DNA of 52,277 nucleotides, taken from JACQNR01 sp049515175 (GTDB lineage: Bacteria > Acidobacteriota > Terriglobia > UBA7540). Each line of letters starts with the position of its first letter. Position 1 is the first letter of the stretch. The notes under the pieces were generated by a model that was given only the letters and a program-made list of their open reading frames with translations, did not search any database and was not told where the DNA came from. The translations under genes and the position numbers were made by a program. Location of the stretch: the NCBI GenBank assembly GCA_049515175.1, contig JBEKUI010000003.1, positions 1 through 52,277 on the forward strand. Reading direction: 5' to 3'. Positions 7,731 through 15,918 of this stretch are shown here, piece by piece.

Positions 7731-7766
7731 ACGGAATTCCCCCATATTAACTCCTGCCTCTTGAGG

Positions 7767-10478
7767 TCAGTGCTTAACCCCGTGCGCATGGAGCCGCTGG
7801 TGCAGGCGCTCGCGGGCGTCGGTAAGCGTTTTACGCACCCGCGTCAGGCTTTCGGGATCGGGACGCGTGGCCAGGTTATTGACCCAGGTCTCCGCGCCTT
7901 CGATCAGCGTCAACATGTAAGCGACAGCAGGCTCGGAAAAGACCTCCTGCCCCGGAACCCTGACATACACCGGCGAGGTATGCGCCTGAATGCCAAGTAT
8001 CCACGCCGTGGTGGGTCCAAGGCGCGAGGCGCACCGCGCCGCCAGCCAGCCGGGCCCGGAGATCTGGACCTTTTCATTCACGACCAATTCGCGCCAGCCC
8101 GGTCCGTACTCATGCGCGGCCACGACTTTTCCATTCCAGACGAATTCCACGCGATGGAACGGCACAAAGCTCCGAACCTCCGCGTGAAGTTCGACCGTTG
8201 CCCCGCCCAAGCCGATTACGATCTCCTCGCCCGGCGCCTGGCCGTCGGCGGTGAAGAGCAGCAACGGGCCGGTCGTCATGAAAGTGTTGCCACTGCGCAC
8301 AGCTTTGGCCCAATTCTCGAAGTTGAATTCCTGTTCCCCCAAAAAAGCGTAGGTGCGGTTCGCGCCCACGGGCATGTACGCTCCCATCTTGTCCGTACCC
8401 CCGACGCAGGGCACGCGGTAGCCGCAGTTCAGGTAGCGATACCAATCGTAGAAACGCAGGGTGTTGAAGTGTTCGCCGTAGGGATACAGCTCCACCGCGT
8501 CGATCTTGCCGAGCACGATATCGGCGGCGAGTTCCGCGGTGGGATAGGGAAAGTGCACGGCGACGACCAGCCCGCCGCGCTCGTGCTGCTGGTCGGACCA
8601 ATGGGCGAGGCTGTTCCAGAGTGGATCGCCGAGGTAGCCTTCGCTGGGCCCACTCGCCGACATTGGGAAGGCGGGTGCACCGTGGCCTCCCACCAATCCG
8701 AGGTGGCCGAGCAGGTGCTGGCGATTTTCGGTGTTGACCTCAACCCGAGTCTCACCGTCCTTCGAAACCAGCGGGCCGTACGGGAGATCTCCGACATTCG
8801 TGAACAGGTCCGCCCACTGCGCGGCGAGCAGACTGACGAGGTTCACTCCTTCGGCCTGCCCCTCCAGAACGGCCGTCGAAGGCGAGAGGAAATGCGTGTG
8901 CGTATCGGCCGTGACCCAGCCCTTGGAGCGCAAATCGATGTGCCGGCTGATCTGGAGCTTCAATTCGCGTTGCCCGGGCTCGATAGAGAGCTTCTGGCGC
9001 ACGGGCTCGAATTCAAAACCCTTGGTCATTTCGACATAGACATCGCCCACCGGCAGTTCGACCTGGAACGTGCCATCGACATAGGCAAAAGGCGTGTCCA
9101 TCAACTTCACGTCCGCGCCGTAATCCTGGAACCACCCGTCGTTGATTTCGGTGCGATGCCCGTATGGCGGAATGTAACGGCCATCTTTCGAGCGAAACGC
9201 CAGGCGCACCGGCGTAGGCTTGCCGGTGCCGGCATCGAGGACCAAGCCGTGCAGCCACGTCTTTTCCTTTTCGAGAATCTCGACTCTCGCCGCCCCGTGC
9301 CGCGCTTCCAGTTCTTTCCCTGCCACCACCTGGCCGAGATCGAATTCGTAGGGTGGCGGGGGAGCCTTGGAATCGATGAGCCGCAGCGTGGCCTCCGAGC
9401 TGGCGGTGACCTCCGCATAAAGATGCCGCGCTCCTTTCACGGGCTTGTTGCGCCCGCCCAGGCCCTTGCTTGTCGATGCCAGCCACGCTGCGCCGTCAAA
9501 CTCCGGCAGCACGTACTGGCGCGCCACGACGCCCAGATCGACATGCACCGTCCACCGATCTTTCTCCTCTGCCGTCGCCTCGGGAAGCGTGATGCGATAC
9601 AGATTCAGCCGCTCGTAGCGCAGCGGGTTCTCGCGCCCGGAAAAGGTCGTGAGTCCGCAAACCACCAGCGGGTCTTCGCCCGCGGCCTGAATGCGTATCG
9701 ATTGGATGGTGCGCTCAGATTGCGGATTGGCGAGGGCGCTGACCCACAGCGTCCCGAGGGGCCCTCCCGCATAGGAATTGTCGAAGACCGCAGTCTGAAG
9801 TTCGCCCCAGCCGGTACCATCCGGAAGTGCATCGGTCAGTTTGCGGGGCGCGTCTTGGCGGTGCGGCAACGAGGCATAAGCGAGGTGCCCCCATTCGAAG
9901 GAGGGTGCACTCACTTCAAAGCGCCGCCGGATGCGATGGGTGTGTTCGCTCCCATCGTCGTAAACCAGAACGACGTCGGCGAGATGCTGGCCCACTTTCT
10001 CGGTCGCGTCCTCAACGGGCGGAGGAGTTTCGTTCGGGTCCCAGTCGCAAAAGGCGGCGAGGCAGACGAAGCCGGCTTTTCTGCCGAGCGGGATCGTGAG
10101 GTTGCTCGCTGCCGAGGCGCTTGCCTTGGTGCTCAGATGCAGCCACGATTTCTTTTCAACCGTCTCGGGCCCCAGCTGAAACGGGATGCCCTGCAGCAGC
10201 TGCGATCCGCCCGGCATGCGTACCAGACCGTCGCTTGCCGAATCTCCACCCAGTTCCTTGGCGCGCGGGCGTGAGCCGAATTCTTTCGCGGAACAATTGA
10301 AAAGCGCGCCGAGATCGACCGGGGTGAATTTCGGAGGAGGGCCCGGAGGAGCGGCGGACCTGGCGAGCATCGCCCCGGCGCCGCTCGCCTCATTGAAAAC
10401 CATGGTAAGCGTGGGCACGCTCGTGCCGACCGTCTGGAGAAACTTCCTTCGAGAATGACCCTCTTTTTTCGATTTCAT
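7767..10478 (-). CDS. Tat-exported CehA/McbA-family metallohydrolase (PHP-like)
   Basis: 903 residues. The N-terminus has a twin-arginine signal (SRRKFLQ, then a weakly hydrophobic stretch ending near ARSAAPP), so it should be exported folded with its metals. The C-terminal half is the CehA/McbA PHP-type hydrolase domain: ADTHTHFLSPS (about 521) begins the metal site, followed by VEVNTENRQHLLGHLGLVGG, VVAVHFPYPTAEL, DAVELYPYGEH and a C-terminal beta domain with FEVEFVWNGK-like strands (HRVEFVWNGKVVAAHEYG). The founding members hydrolyse carbaryl and carbofuran, but the family's natural substrates are mostly unknown and probably phosphoesters or esters. The N-terminal 500 residues are beta-rich and unassigned. 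GGAGG lies 10 nt before the ATG. The gene starts 50 nt after the polyamine-type transporter on the same strand and may be co-transcribed. Confidence 0.88.
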   Translation of the reverse strand: MKSKKEGHSRRKFLQTVGTSVPTLTMVFNEASGAGAMLARSAAPPGPPPKFTPVDLGALFNCSAKEFGSRPRAKELGGDSASDGLVRMPGGSQLLQGIPFQLGPETVEKKSWLHLSTKASASAASNLTIPLGRKAGFVCLAAFCDWDPNETPPPVEDATEKVGQHLADVVLVYDDGSEHTHRIRRRFEVSAPSFEWGHLAYASLPHRQDAPRKLTDALPDGTGWGELQTAVFDNSYAGGPLGTLWVSALANPQSERTIQSIRIQAAGEDPLVVCGLTTFSGRENPLRYERLNLYRITLPEATAEEKDRWTVHVDLGVVARQYVLPEFDGAAWLASTSKGLGGRNKPVKGARHLYAEVTASSEATLRLIDSKAPPPPYEFDLGQVVAGKELEARHGAARVEILEKEKTWLHGLVLDAGTGKPTPVRLAFRSKDGRYIPPYGHRTEINDGWFQDYGADVKLMDTPFAYVDGTFQVELPVGDVYVEMTKGFEFEPVRQKLSIEPGQRELKLQISRHIDLRSKGWVTADTHTHFLSPSTAVLEGQAEGVNLVSLLAAQWADLFTNVGDLPYGPLVSKDGETRVEVNTENRQHLLGHLGLVGGHGAPAFPMSASGPSEGYLGDPLWNSLAHWSDQQHERGGLVVAVHFPYPTAELAADIVLGKIDAVELYPYGEHFNTLRFYDWYRYLNCGYRVPCVGGTDKMGAYMPVGANRTYAFLGEQEFNFENWAKAVRSGNTFMTTGPLLLFTADGQAPGEEIVIGLGGATVELHAEVRSFVPFHRVEFVWNGKVVAAHEYGPGWRELVVNEKVQISGPGWLAARCASRLGPTTAWILGIQAHTSPVYVRVPGQEVFSEPAVAYMLTLIEGAETWVNNLATRPDPESLTRVRKTLTDARERLHQRLHAHGVKH

Positions 10479-10527
10479 GGCGCTGCTACCTCCGTAAGTT
10501 CGGGGCGTGGGCCGATGGCCAGGAAGA

Positions 10528-12363
10528 TCACCGCGCCTTGATCTCCGTCCAATACTGGTCGTAGAGCGTGATGGCCGGCCCCAGGTCGCGCATGAACTCG
10601 CAGTTCACAAGCGACGCGGGTTCGGGGAAGATCGCCGGCTGCGCCAGGATCCACGGCTCGACGCCACGCGCCGCGAAGCGGTTGGGCGAGTTGAAACCGG
10701 AATCGTTGATGAAAGCGCTGGCCATCTCGGGGCGCTGCGCGAAATTGATGAACTCGTGCGCCAGGTCCTTGTGCGGCGCGCCGCGCGGAATGCAGGCCGA
10801 GTCCACCGAAATCGTGCACCCTTCGCGGGGAATCACGTACAGGATTTTCGGTTCGTCGCGCATGGCGAAGGTCATATTGCCATTAAAGGCCTGCGCAATC
10901 CAGGCGTCGCCGGCCACCAGATCCTGCTCGAAGTTGGAGCTGTTGTAACCCTTTACGAGCGGTTTTTCTGCGATGAGCAAATCGCGCGCCCGGCGAATCT
11001 CGTCCGGGTTGGTGGTGTTGAGCGAGTACCCCAGCTTCTTCAGCGCCATGCCGAAGACTTCGCGCGCATCGTCGAGCAGAAGAATGTGCCCGGCAAAATG
11101 CCGGTCGAAGAACGCATCCCAGCTCGTCACCTTCTCTTTGACGAGGTCGGAGCGATACGCGAGTCCGGTCGTCCCCCAGGCGTAGGGCACGGAGTATTCG
11201 TTCTTCGGGTCGCAGAATAGGCCCACAAACCGCGGGTCCACGTTCGCCCAGGCGTTGGGGAGGCGCGACTTGTCGATGGGGGCGAGGAGCTTCTGGCGAA
11301 TCAGAATCTCCACCATATAGTCGGTGGGCATCACCACGTCGTAATCGACGTTGCCGGCCTGCAGCTTGGCGAGCAGCGCTTCGTTCGAGTCGTAGAGGTC
11401 GTAATTGACCTTGCAGTGGTACTCGCGTTCGAAGGCGCGTACGACGCGCGGCGAGAGATAGGTCGTCCAGGTGTAGATATTGAGCTGGGGAAGGTTCCGC
11501 GCCGAGGGCCAGGTTCGAGCCACCAGCGGCACCGTCATCAGCAGGAAGATGCCGCCCACTCCCGCCAGGGCGGCGCGCATCTTCAGCGTGCCGCGCTCCA
11601 GGCGCTGGGAAATGAGGACCAGCGGGACCGTCGCCAGCAGAATCACCGTGGAGATGGCGTTGATCTCCGGCGTGATGCCGCGCTTGAGCATGGAATAGAT
11701 CTGCAGGGGCAGGGTCGTCGAGCCGACGCCGGAAACAAACGAGGTGATGAGGTAATCGTCGAACGACGTCGTGAAAACCAGGAGGGCGGCGGAGAGGATT
11801 CCGGGGGCGGCGATGGGCAGGGTCACGCGGAAAAATGCCGTCCACTCGTTGGCGCCGAGGTCGAGCGCCGCTTCCCGCAGCGTCCTGTCCATGCCCGCGA
11901 GGCGCGCCCCCACAACGATGATGACGAACGAAACGCAGAAGGTGATGTGAGCGATGATGATCGTCCAAAGGCTGAGGTCGAGGCGGAGCAGGCTGAAGAA
12001 GATGACCAGGGCGACGGCCATCACGATCTCCGGAATGACCAGAGGCAGATAGACGAGCCCGTCAAGCAGGAAGCGGCCGCGCAGCCTGGCCCGCGACGAA
12101 ACCAGCGCCGTCGCCGTCCCCGCGACGACGCACACCAGGGTCACTGCCACCGCGACGATCAGGCTGTTGAGCAGGCTCTGGAAGATGAGATCGTTCTCCC
12201 GGAGCGCTCCGTACCACTCCGTAGTGAATCCCAGCCAGCGGGCGGAGAGGCGCGAGCGATTGAAAGAAAAAATGACGAGCACGGCGATGGGAGCGTAGAG
12301 GAACAGGTACACGAGCACCGTGGCGACGCTCAAGCCCGGACTGCGCTGCTTTCTCCCTGCCAT
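10528..12363 (-). CDS. Fused ABC permease-solute-binding protein, spermidine/putrescine type (PotC-PotD)
   Basis: 611 residues joining two normally separate proteins. Residues 1-255 are a PotC-like permease with about six membrane helices and the EAA loop REAALDLGANEWTAFFRVTL (163-182) that contacts the ATPase. A helix at about 266-283 (AGVGGIFLLMTVPL) then leads into a PotD-like binding protein (about 292-611): LNIYTWTTYLSPRVV at its start, DVVMPTDYMVEIL, VPYAWGTTGLAYR, GEAWIAQ-like AGDAWIAQAFNG, and CISRGA-like SACIPRGAPHKDLAHEFIN. The helix would place the binding domain in the periplasm, tethered to the membrane in place of a signal or lipobox. The start ATG overlaps the potB-like stop as TGATG, implying translational coupling. 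No ATPase gene is nearby. The ligand is predicted as a polyamine from family resemblance only. Confidence 0.93.
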   Translation of the reverse strand: MAGRKQRSPGLSVATVLVYLFLYAPIAVLVIFSFNRSRLSARWLGFTTEWYGALRENDLIFQSLLNSLIVAVAVTLVCVVAGTATALVSSRARLRGRFLLDGLVYLPLVIPEIVMAVALVIFFSLLRLDLSLWTIIIAHITFCVSFVIIVVGARLAGMDRTLREAALDLGANEWTAFFRVTLPIAAPGILSAALLVFTTSFDDYLITSFVSGVGSTTLPLQIYSMLKRGITPEINAISTVILLATVPLVLISQRLERGTLKMRAALAGVGGIFLLMTVPLVARTWPSARNLPQLNIYTWTTYLSPRVVRAFEREYHCKVNYDLYDSNEALLAKLQAGNVDYDVVMPTDYMVEILIRQKLLAPIDKSRLPNAWANVDPRFVGLFCDPKNEYSVPYAWGTTGLAYRSDLVKEKVTSWDAFFDRHFAGHILLLDDAREVFGMALKKLGYSLNTTNPDEIRRARDLLIAEKPLVKGYNSSNFEQDLVAGDAWIAQAFNGNMTFAMRDEPKILYVIPREGCTISVDSACIPRGAPHKDLAHEFINFAQRPEMASAFINDSGFNSPNRFAARGVEPWILAQPAIFPEPASLVNCEFMRDLGPAITLYDQYWTEIKAR

Positions 12364-13241
12364 CAGAGGATCTCCCGCGTGGCGCGCTGGGCGTTGCGCA
12401 AGCCCGCCAACAGAACCGCGAGCACGCCGGCTGTCAGCAGGAAGGCCACTGCCGAGCCAAAAGGTTGATCGCGGACAGTGGCAAACTGGTTCTGAATCAA
12501 ATTGCCCACCATCATCGTGCGCGCCCCGCCCAGGATGTCGGGGGTGACGAAGGCTCCGAGCGACGGGATGAAGACCAGCACCGAGCCCGCCACCAGCCCC
12601 GGCACAGAGAGCGGCAGAGTCACGCGGAGGAAAGTTGCGAAGCGGTTCGCGCCCAGGTCCTGCGCCGCTTCCAGCAGCGAACGGTCCAGTTTTTCGAGCA
12701 CCGCGTAGAGCGGCAGAATCATGAAGGGAAGCTCGCCATAGACGAGCCCGATAAACACCGCCACCGGGGTGTAAAGCAGCCGCAGCGGTTCGTGCGTCAG
12801 GTGCAAAGTCTGGAGCGCCGTGTTAATGACTCCTTCCGTGCGCAGGATGACCATCCAGGCGTAGGTGCGGATCAGAAAGCTCGTCCAGAAAGGGATGACC
12901 ACGAGAAGCAGCAGCATCGACTTCCATCGCGGCGGGACGCGCAGCGCGAGCGTGTACGCCACGGGATAACCCAGCCCGATGCACAGCACCGTGGTGAGCA
13001 GGGCCATCCAGACCGAGCGCCAGTAGATTTCGAGATAGACGGGCTGGAAGGCGCGAACGTAATTGCGCAGTCCCCACACCCAATCGACCGTTCCATCGGG
13101 AGAGCGGGCCGCGAAACTGACCGCCAGAAGGTAGAAAAGGGGAATCAGGAAAAACCCCACCAGCCAGATCAGGCTCCCCGCGAGCAACGAGGAGGTGCGC
13201 AGAGCAGGGCGAGTTCGAAAGAAACGGAGAACGTGCTCCAT
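12363..13241 (-). CDS. potB: ABC permease, spermidine/putrescine type (PotB-like)
   Basis: 292 residues from the ATG at 13241 with six predicted membrane helices: LIWLVGFFLIPLFYLLAVSF near the N-terminus and the EAA loop LEAAQDLGANRFATFLRVTL in the second half. It is the partner permease of the fused PotC-PotD protein, with which it overlaps by one base (TGATG). I chose this start because upstream translation is low-complexity and lacks hydrophobic character; there is no strong ribosome site, and the region just upstream is occupied by a stable hairpin. A TTGACA/TATTCT promoter lies at 13314-13343. The complex would need a PotA-type ATPase encoded elsewhere. Confidence 0.9.
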   Translation of the reverse strand: MEHVLRFFRTRPALRTSSLLAGSLIWLVGFFLIPLFYLLAVSFAARSPDGTVDWVWGLRNYVRAFQPVYLEIYWRSVWMALLTTVLCIGLGYPVAYTLALRVPPRWKSMLLLLVVIPFWTSFLIRTYAWMVILRTEGVINTALQTLHLTHEPLRLLYTPVAVFIGLVYGELPFMILPLYAVLEKLDRSLLEAAQDLGANRFATFLRVTLPLSVPGLVAGSVLVFIPSLGAFVTPDILGGARTMMVGNLIQNQFATVRDQPFGSAVAFLLTAGVLAVLLAGLRNAQRATREIL

Positions 13242-13255
13242 GGTGGCGAACCGCG

Positions 13256-13282
13256 CGTGGCTGCCCGCCGGGCACAGCCACG
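13256..13282 (-). promoter_or_regulatory. Stable hairpin in the potB leader
   Basis: Minus strand CGTGGC, a 2-nt bulge, TGCCC, loop GGC, GGGCA, GCCACG: an 11-bp stem with one bulge lying 15-41 nt before the ATG at 13241. It could hide or replace the ribosome site. Whether it regulates anything is not shown. Confidence 0.4.
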
Positions 13283-13313
13283 AATTTCCAGGGCTGAAAG
13301 GTGCAAGGCGGCG

Positions 13314-13343
13314 AGAATAAGGGAAGGGGCAAGGCCTTGTCAA
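13314..13343 (-). promoter_or_regulatory. Sigma-70-type promoter of the potB-potCD operon
   Basis: Minus strand TTGACA (13343-13338), an 18-nt spacer and TATTCT (13319-13314). A start near 13307 gives a leader of about 66 nt that contains the hairpin at 13256-13282. Confidence 0.55.
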
Positions 13344-13459
13344 ACGAGCCATGGCGGGGTGTTTATCGCGTCCGTCAGTTGACCGACGGGGCAAGCCACC
13401 GCACCTTCTGGAGGCGGAACCTGCGGCCAGGGTGTATCCTAAGTTTTCGTGGGGAAAAG

Positions 13460-15862
13460 ATGACGTTGCGCGGGAGAAAATTCGGCGGGTTAATTGTCCT
13501 GACGGTCATGCTCTGGGCGGGAACCGCCTTCGCCGCCCAAACTGAAACCGAAGCCCCTCTGCCTCAGGAACTCCTCGAGCAAGGCAACGAGTTGGCGCGC
13601 CGCGGGATGTGGAAGGAAGCCATCGCCGCGTTCCAAAAGGCGCTGGAACTGCGCCCCGTCTACCTGGAAGCCCACTACAACCTGGCGATCGCCTACGCCG
13701 CGAATCAGCAGCCCGAAGGCGCCATCCGGGAATTCCGCGAGGTCCTGCGGCTGAAGCCGGATTTTCCGAGCGCTCACTTCAATCTCGGCGCGATCCTGGA
13801 AACGCAAGGTAAATTGGCAGAAGCCATCGAAGAGTATCGAGCCGAAACCCGCGTCAATCCCACGAGCGCCGAGGCCTTCAGCAGCCTGGGGAGCGCGCTC
13901 ACGGCGAAGCGCGACTACCCCGGGGCCCAGGCGGCCTTTCGCCAAGCCCTGACGCTCAAGCCGCGCGATGCCGAGATTCACATCGCCTCCGGCAATTCGC
14001 TCGCGCAGTCGGGTAACGCGCCGGGAGCCATCGCGGCGTTCAATCAAGCCCTGGCGCTCGACCCACAGAACGCCGACGCTCACGCCGCGCTCGGAAACGT
14101 CCTGACGCAGATCGGCAAATACAGCGACGGCATCGAAGCTTACCGCGCCGCAACGCGCCTGCGCCCCAACGATCCCGAGCTGCGTTTCGTCCTGGCGGGT
14201 GCTCTGCGGGCCGCGAGTGATCTCATCCACGCCATCCAGGAGTATCGCCGCGCCGTCAGCCTGCGGCCCGAGCAGACCGACTATCGATTCAACCTGGCCT
14301 CGACGCTGCGCGAGGCGGGCGATTATGCGGGAGCGATTGAGGAGTTCCGGCAGTTGGTCCGCCAGCGGCCCTCGGATGCCACCGCGCATGCCGAACTGGC
14401 CGCCGCCTATCTCTCCACGGCGAATCATCCCGCCGCCATCGCGGAGTTCCGTGAAGCCTTGCGCCTCAAGCCGGAAGATCCCTCGCTGCATGAGAATCTG
14501 GGCCTAGTGTTGCGCAAGACCGGCGATCTGCTGGGCGCGCTGCAGTCGCTGCGCAAGGCCGTGGAGCTAAATTCCGAGAACGCCGACTACCATCGCAACC
14601 TGGCCGAAGTCTATCAGTCGGCGGGCAACATCGCCGGCTTCGTCCTGGAGTATCGCGAAGAAGTGCGCCTCCGGCCCGAAGATCCTGACGCGCATCTCCA
14701 TCTCGCCAATGCCTATCGCGTGGCCGGGGATCCGGTTCTGGCCGTGGGCGAGTACCGGATGGCGATGCACCTTCGTCCGCAGAGCCCCGAACTGCACTAC
14801 CTGCTTGCCCAGGCGATGCGGACCGCCGGAGACCCGCAAAGCGCGCGAATCGAGCTCGAGCAGGCCGTCAAGTTGCGTCCCGACTATCCTGAAGCCCTGA
14901 TTCTGCTGGGCGAGTTACTGGCTGGGGAGAAGAAATTCGGGCTCGCCGCGGCCACCCTGCGCGATGCCATGCGCCTGCGGCCTGACGATGACGCGCTGCA
15001 TTTCCGCTTATCAAATATCTTGCGGGAGGGCGGCGACCTGGAAGGCGCCCTGGCGGAAGCGCGCGAGGCCGTGCGTCTGACCCCGGGCAATCCCAGCTAC
15101 CAGAGCGAGCTGGGCAACATCCTCCTTCTCCGTGGTGACCTGAAAGCAGCGGAAGGGGCCTACCAGGCGGCGCTGGCCGGTGGGACGGACAACGGGCAAA
15201 CGCAGTTCAATCTGGGTCTCACGCTTCTCCAGGAAGGCGACGCGGCGCGGGCGGCAGCGGCCTTCCGCGAGGCTTTGAAATCACGCCCCGACTGGGCGGA
15301 GGCACACACGAATTTCGCCAGCGCCCTGATTAAGCTTGGCGACTTTGCGGGGGCGGCCGCTGAGTCGCAGGCGGCGCTGAAAATCACTCCCAATCTTGCC
15401 GAAGCCCATTACCACCTGGGCGTGGCCTGGATTCAGCTGGGGAAGATTGCCGAGGGGATGGCCGAGCTCCACGAGGCGTTGCGCGCCCGGACAGACTTTG
15501 CCGAAGCTCGGCTGGCCATCGCCCAGGAGCTCCGGCGGTCCGGAAACGCCGCCGAGGCGGCGGAGAATTATCGTGAGTATTTGCGCCTGCGGCCCGGGGA
15601 CTCCGCCATCCATCTGGCGCTGGGCAATCTGCTCCAGAGTCACCAGGACTTCGAGGGCGCCATCCGCGAATACGAGGAAGCGATTCGCATCACCCCCAGC
15701 CTGGCGAACGCCCATTACAACCTGGCGGCAGTGCTGGAGAATTCCGGAAACTTGGCGCGCGCCCGCGAGGAGTACGAGGCCTACCTCAACCTCGCCCCGG
15801 ACGCCCCCGACGCCGCCACCGTGCGCGCCCGCCTGAAGAAGCTCGCCGCCCCCGGGCATTGA
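13460..15862 (+). CDS. Secreted TPR-repeat protein (about 22 repeats)
   Basis: 800 residues from the ATG at 13460, chosen because it starts a clean signal peptide (GGLIVLTVMLWAGTAFAAQ, cleavage near AFA-AQ). The whole mature protein is a run of about 22 tetratricopeptide units of 34 residues, e.g. AHYNLAIAYAANQQPEGAIR followed by EFREVLRLKPDFPSAHFNLG; the canonical W/L-G-Y-A-F-A-P positions are easy to follow from residue 35 to the end. Such solenoids are protein-binding scaffolds in the periplasm or outer envelope; no catalytic domain is present. It is divergent from potB and stands alone on its strand, with an M20 peptidase gene converging on it. The partner is unknown. Confidence 0.92.
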   Translation: MTLRGRKFGGLIVLTVMLWAGTAFAAQTETEAPLPQELLEQGNELARRGMWKEAIAAFQKALELRPVYLEAHYNLAIAYAANQQPEGAIREFREVLRLKPDFPSAHFNLGAILETQGKLAEAIEEYRAETRVNPTSAEAFSSLGSALTAKRDYPGAQAAFRQALTLKPRDAEIHIASGNSLAQSGNAPGAIAAFNQALALDPQNADAHAALGNVLTQIGKYSDGIEAYRAATRLRPNDPELRFVLAGALRAASDLIHAIQEYRRAVSLRPEQTDYRFNLASTLREAGDYAGAIEEFRQLVRQRPSDATAHAELAAAYLSTANHPAAIAEFREALRLKPEDPSLHENLGLVLRKTGDLLGALQSLRKAVELNSENADYHRNLAEVYQSAGNIAGFVLEYREEVRLRPEDPDAHLHLANAYRVAGDPVLAVGEYRMAMHLRPQSPELHYLLAQAMRTAGDPQSARIELEQAVKLRPDYPEALILLGELLAGEKKFGLAAATLRDAMRLRPDDDALHFRLSNILREGGDLEGALAEAREAVRLTPGNPSYQSELGNILLLRGDLKAAEGAYQAALAGGTDNGQTQFNLGLTLLQEGDAARAAAAFREALKSRPDWAEAHTNFASALIKLGDFAGAAAESQAALKITPNLAEAHYHLGVAWIQLGKIAEGMAELHEALRARTDFAEARLAIAQELRRSGNAAEAAENYREYLRLRPGDSAIHLALGNLLQSHQDFEGAIREYEEAIRITPSLANAHYNLAAVLENSGNLARAREEYEAYLNLAPDAPDAATVRARLKKLAAPGH

Positions 15863-15918
15863 CCGCCGCGTCGCGCCGCCTTGCGCGAATGCTGAAGCTG
15901 TTTCCCCCCACCCGGCAG

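Larger units (their letters stand above)
7300..7766. other. Repeat-rich intergenic spacer, no gene
   Basis: About 467 bases between the CehA-like and KduD-like genes, both on the minus strand. It contains four TCGTCAC-type units, four GACTCCT-type units, an imperfect CCACAGAGG repeat (7458-7482), a 22-bp direct repeat 142 nt apart, and a hairpin near the CehA stop codon. The promoter of the KduD-like gene should lie here but is not obvious. Short open frames in it are made of the repeats and are not genes. Confidence 0.65.

Noticed and set aside
7650..10274. An 874-codon open frame on the plus strand opposite the CehA-like gene
   Set aside because: It is the antisense shadow of a well-supported gene in GC-rich DNA. 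Its translation is rich in Arg, Gly and Ala without domain character.
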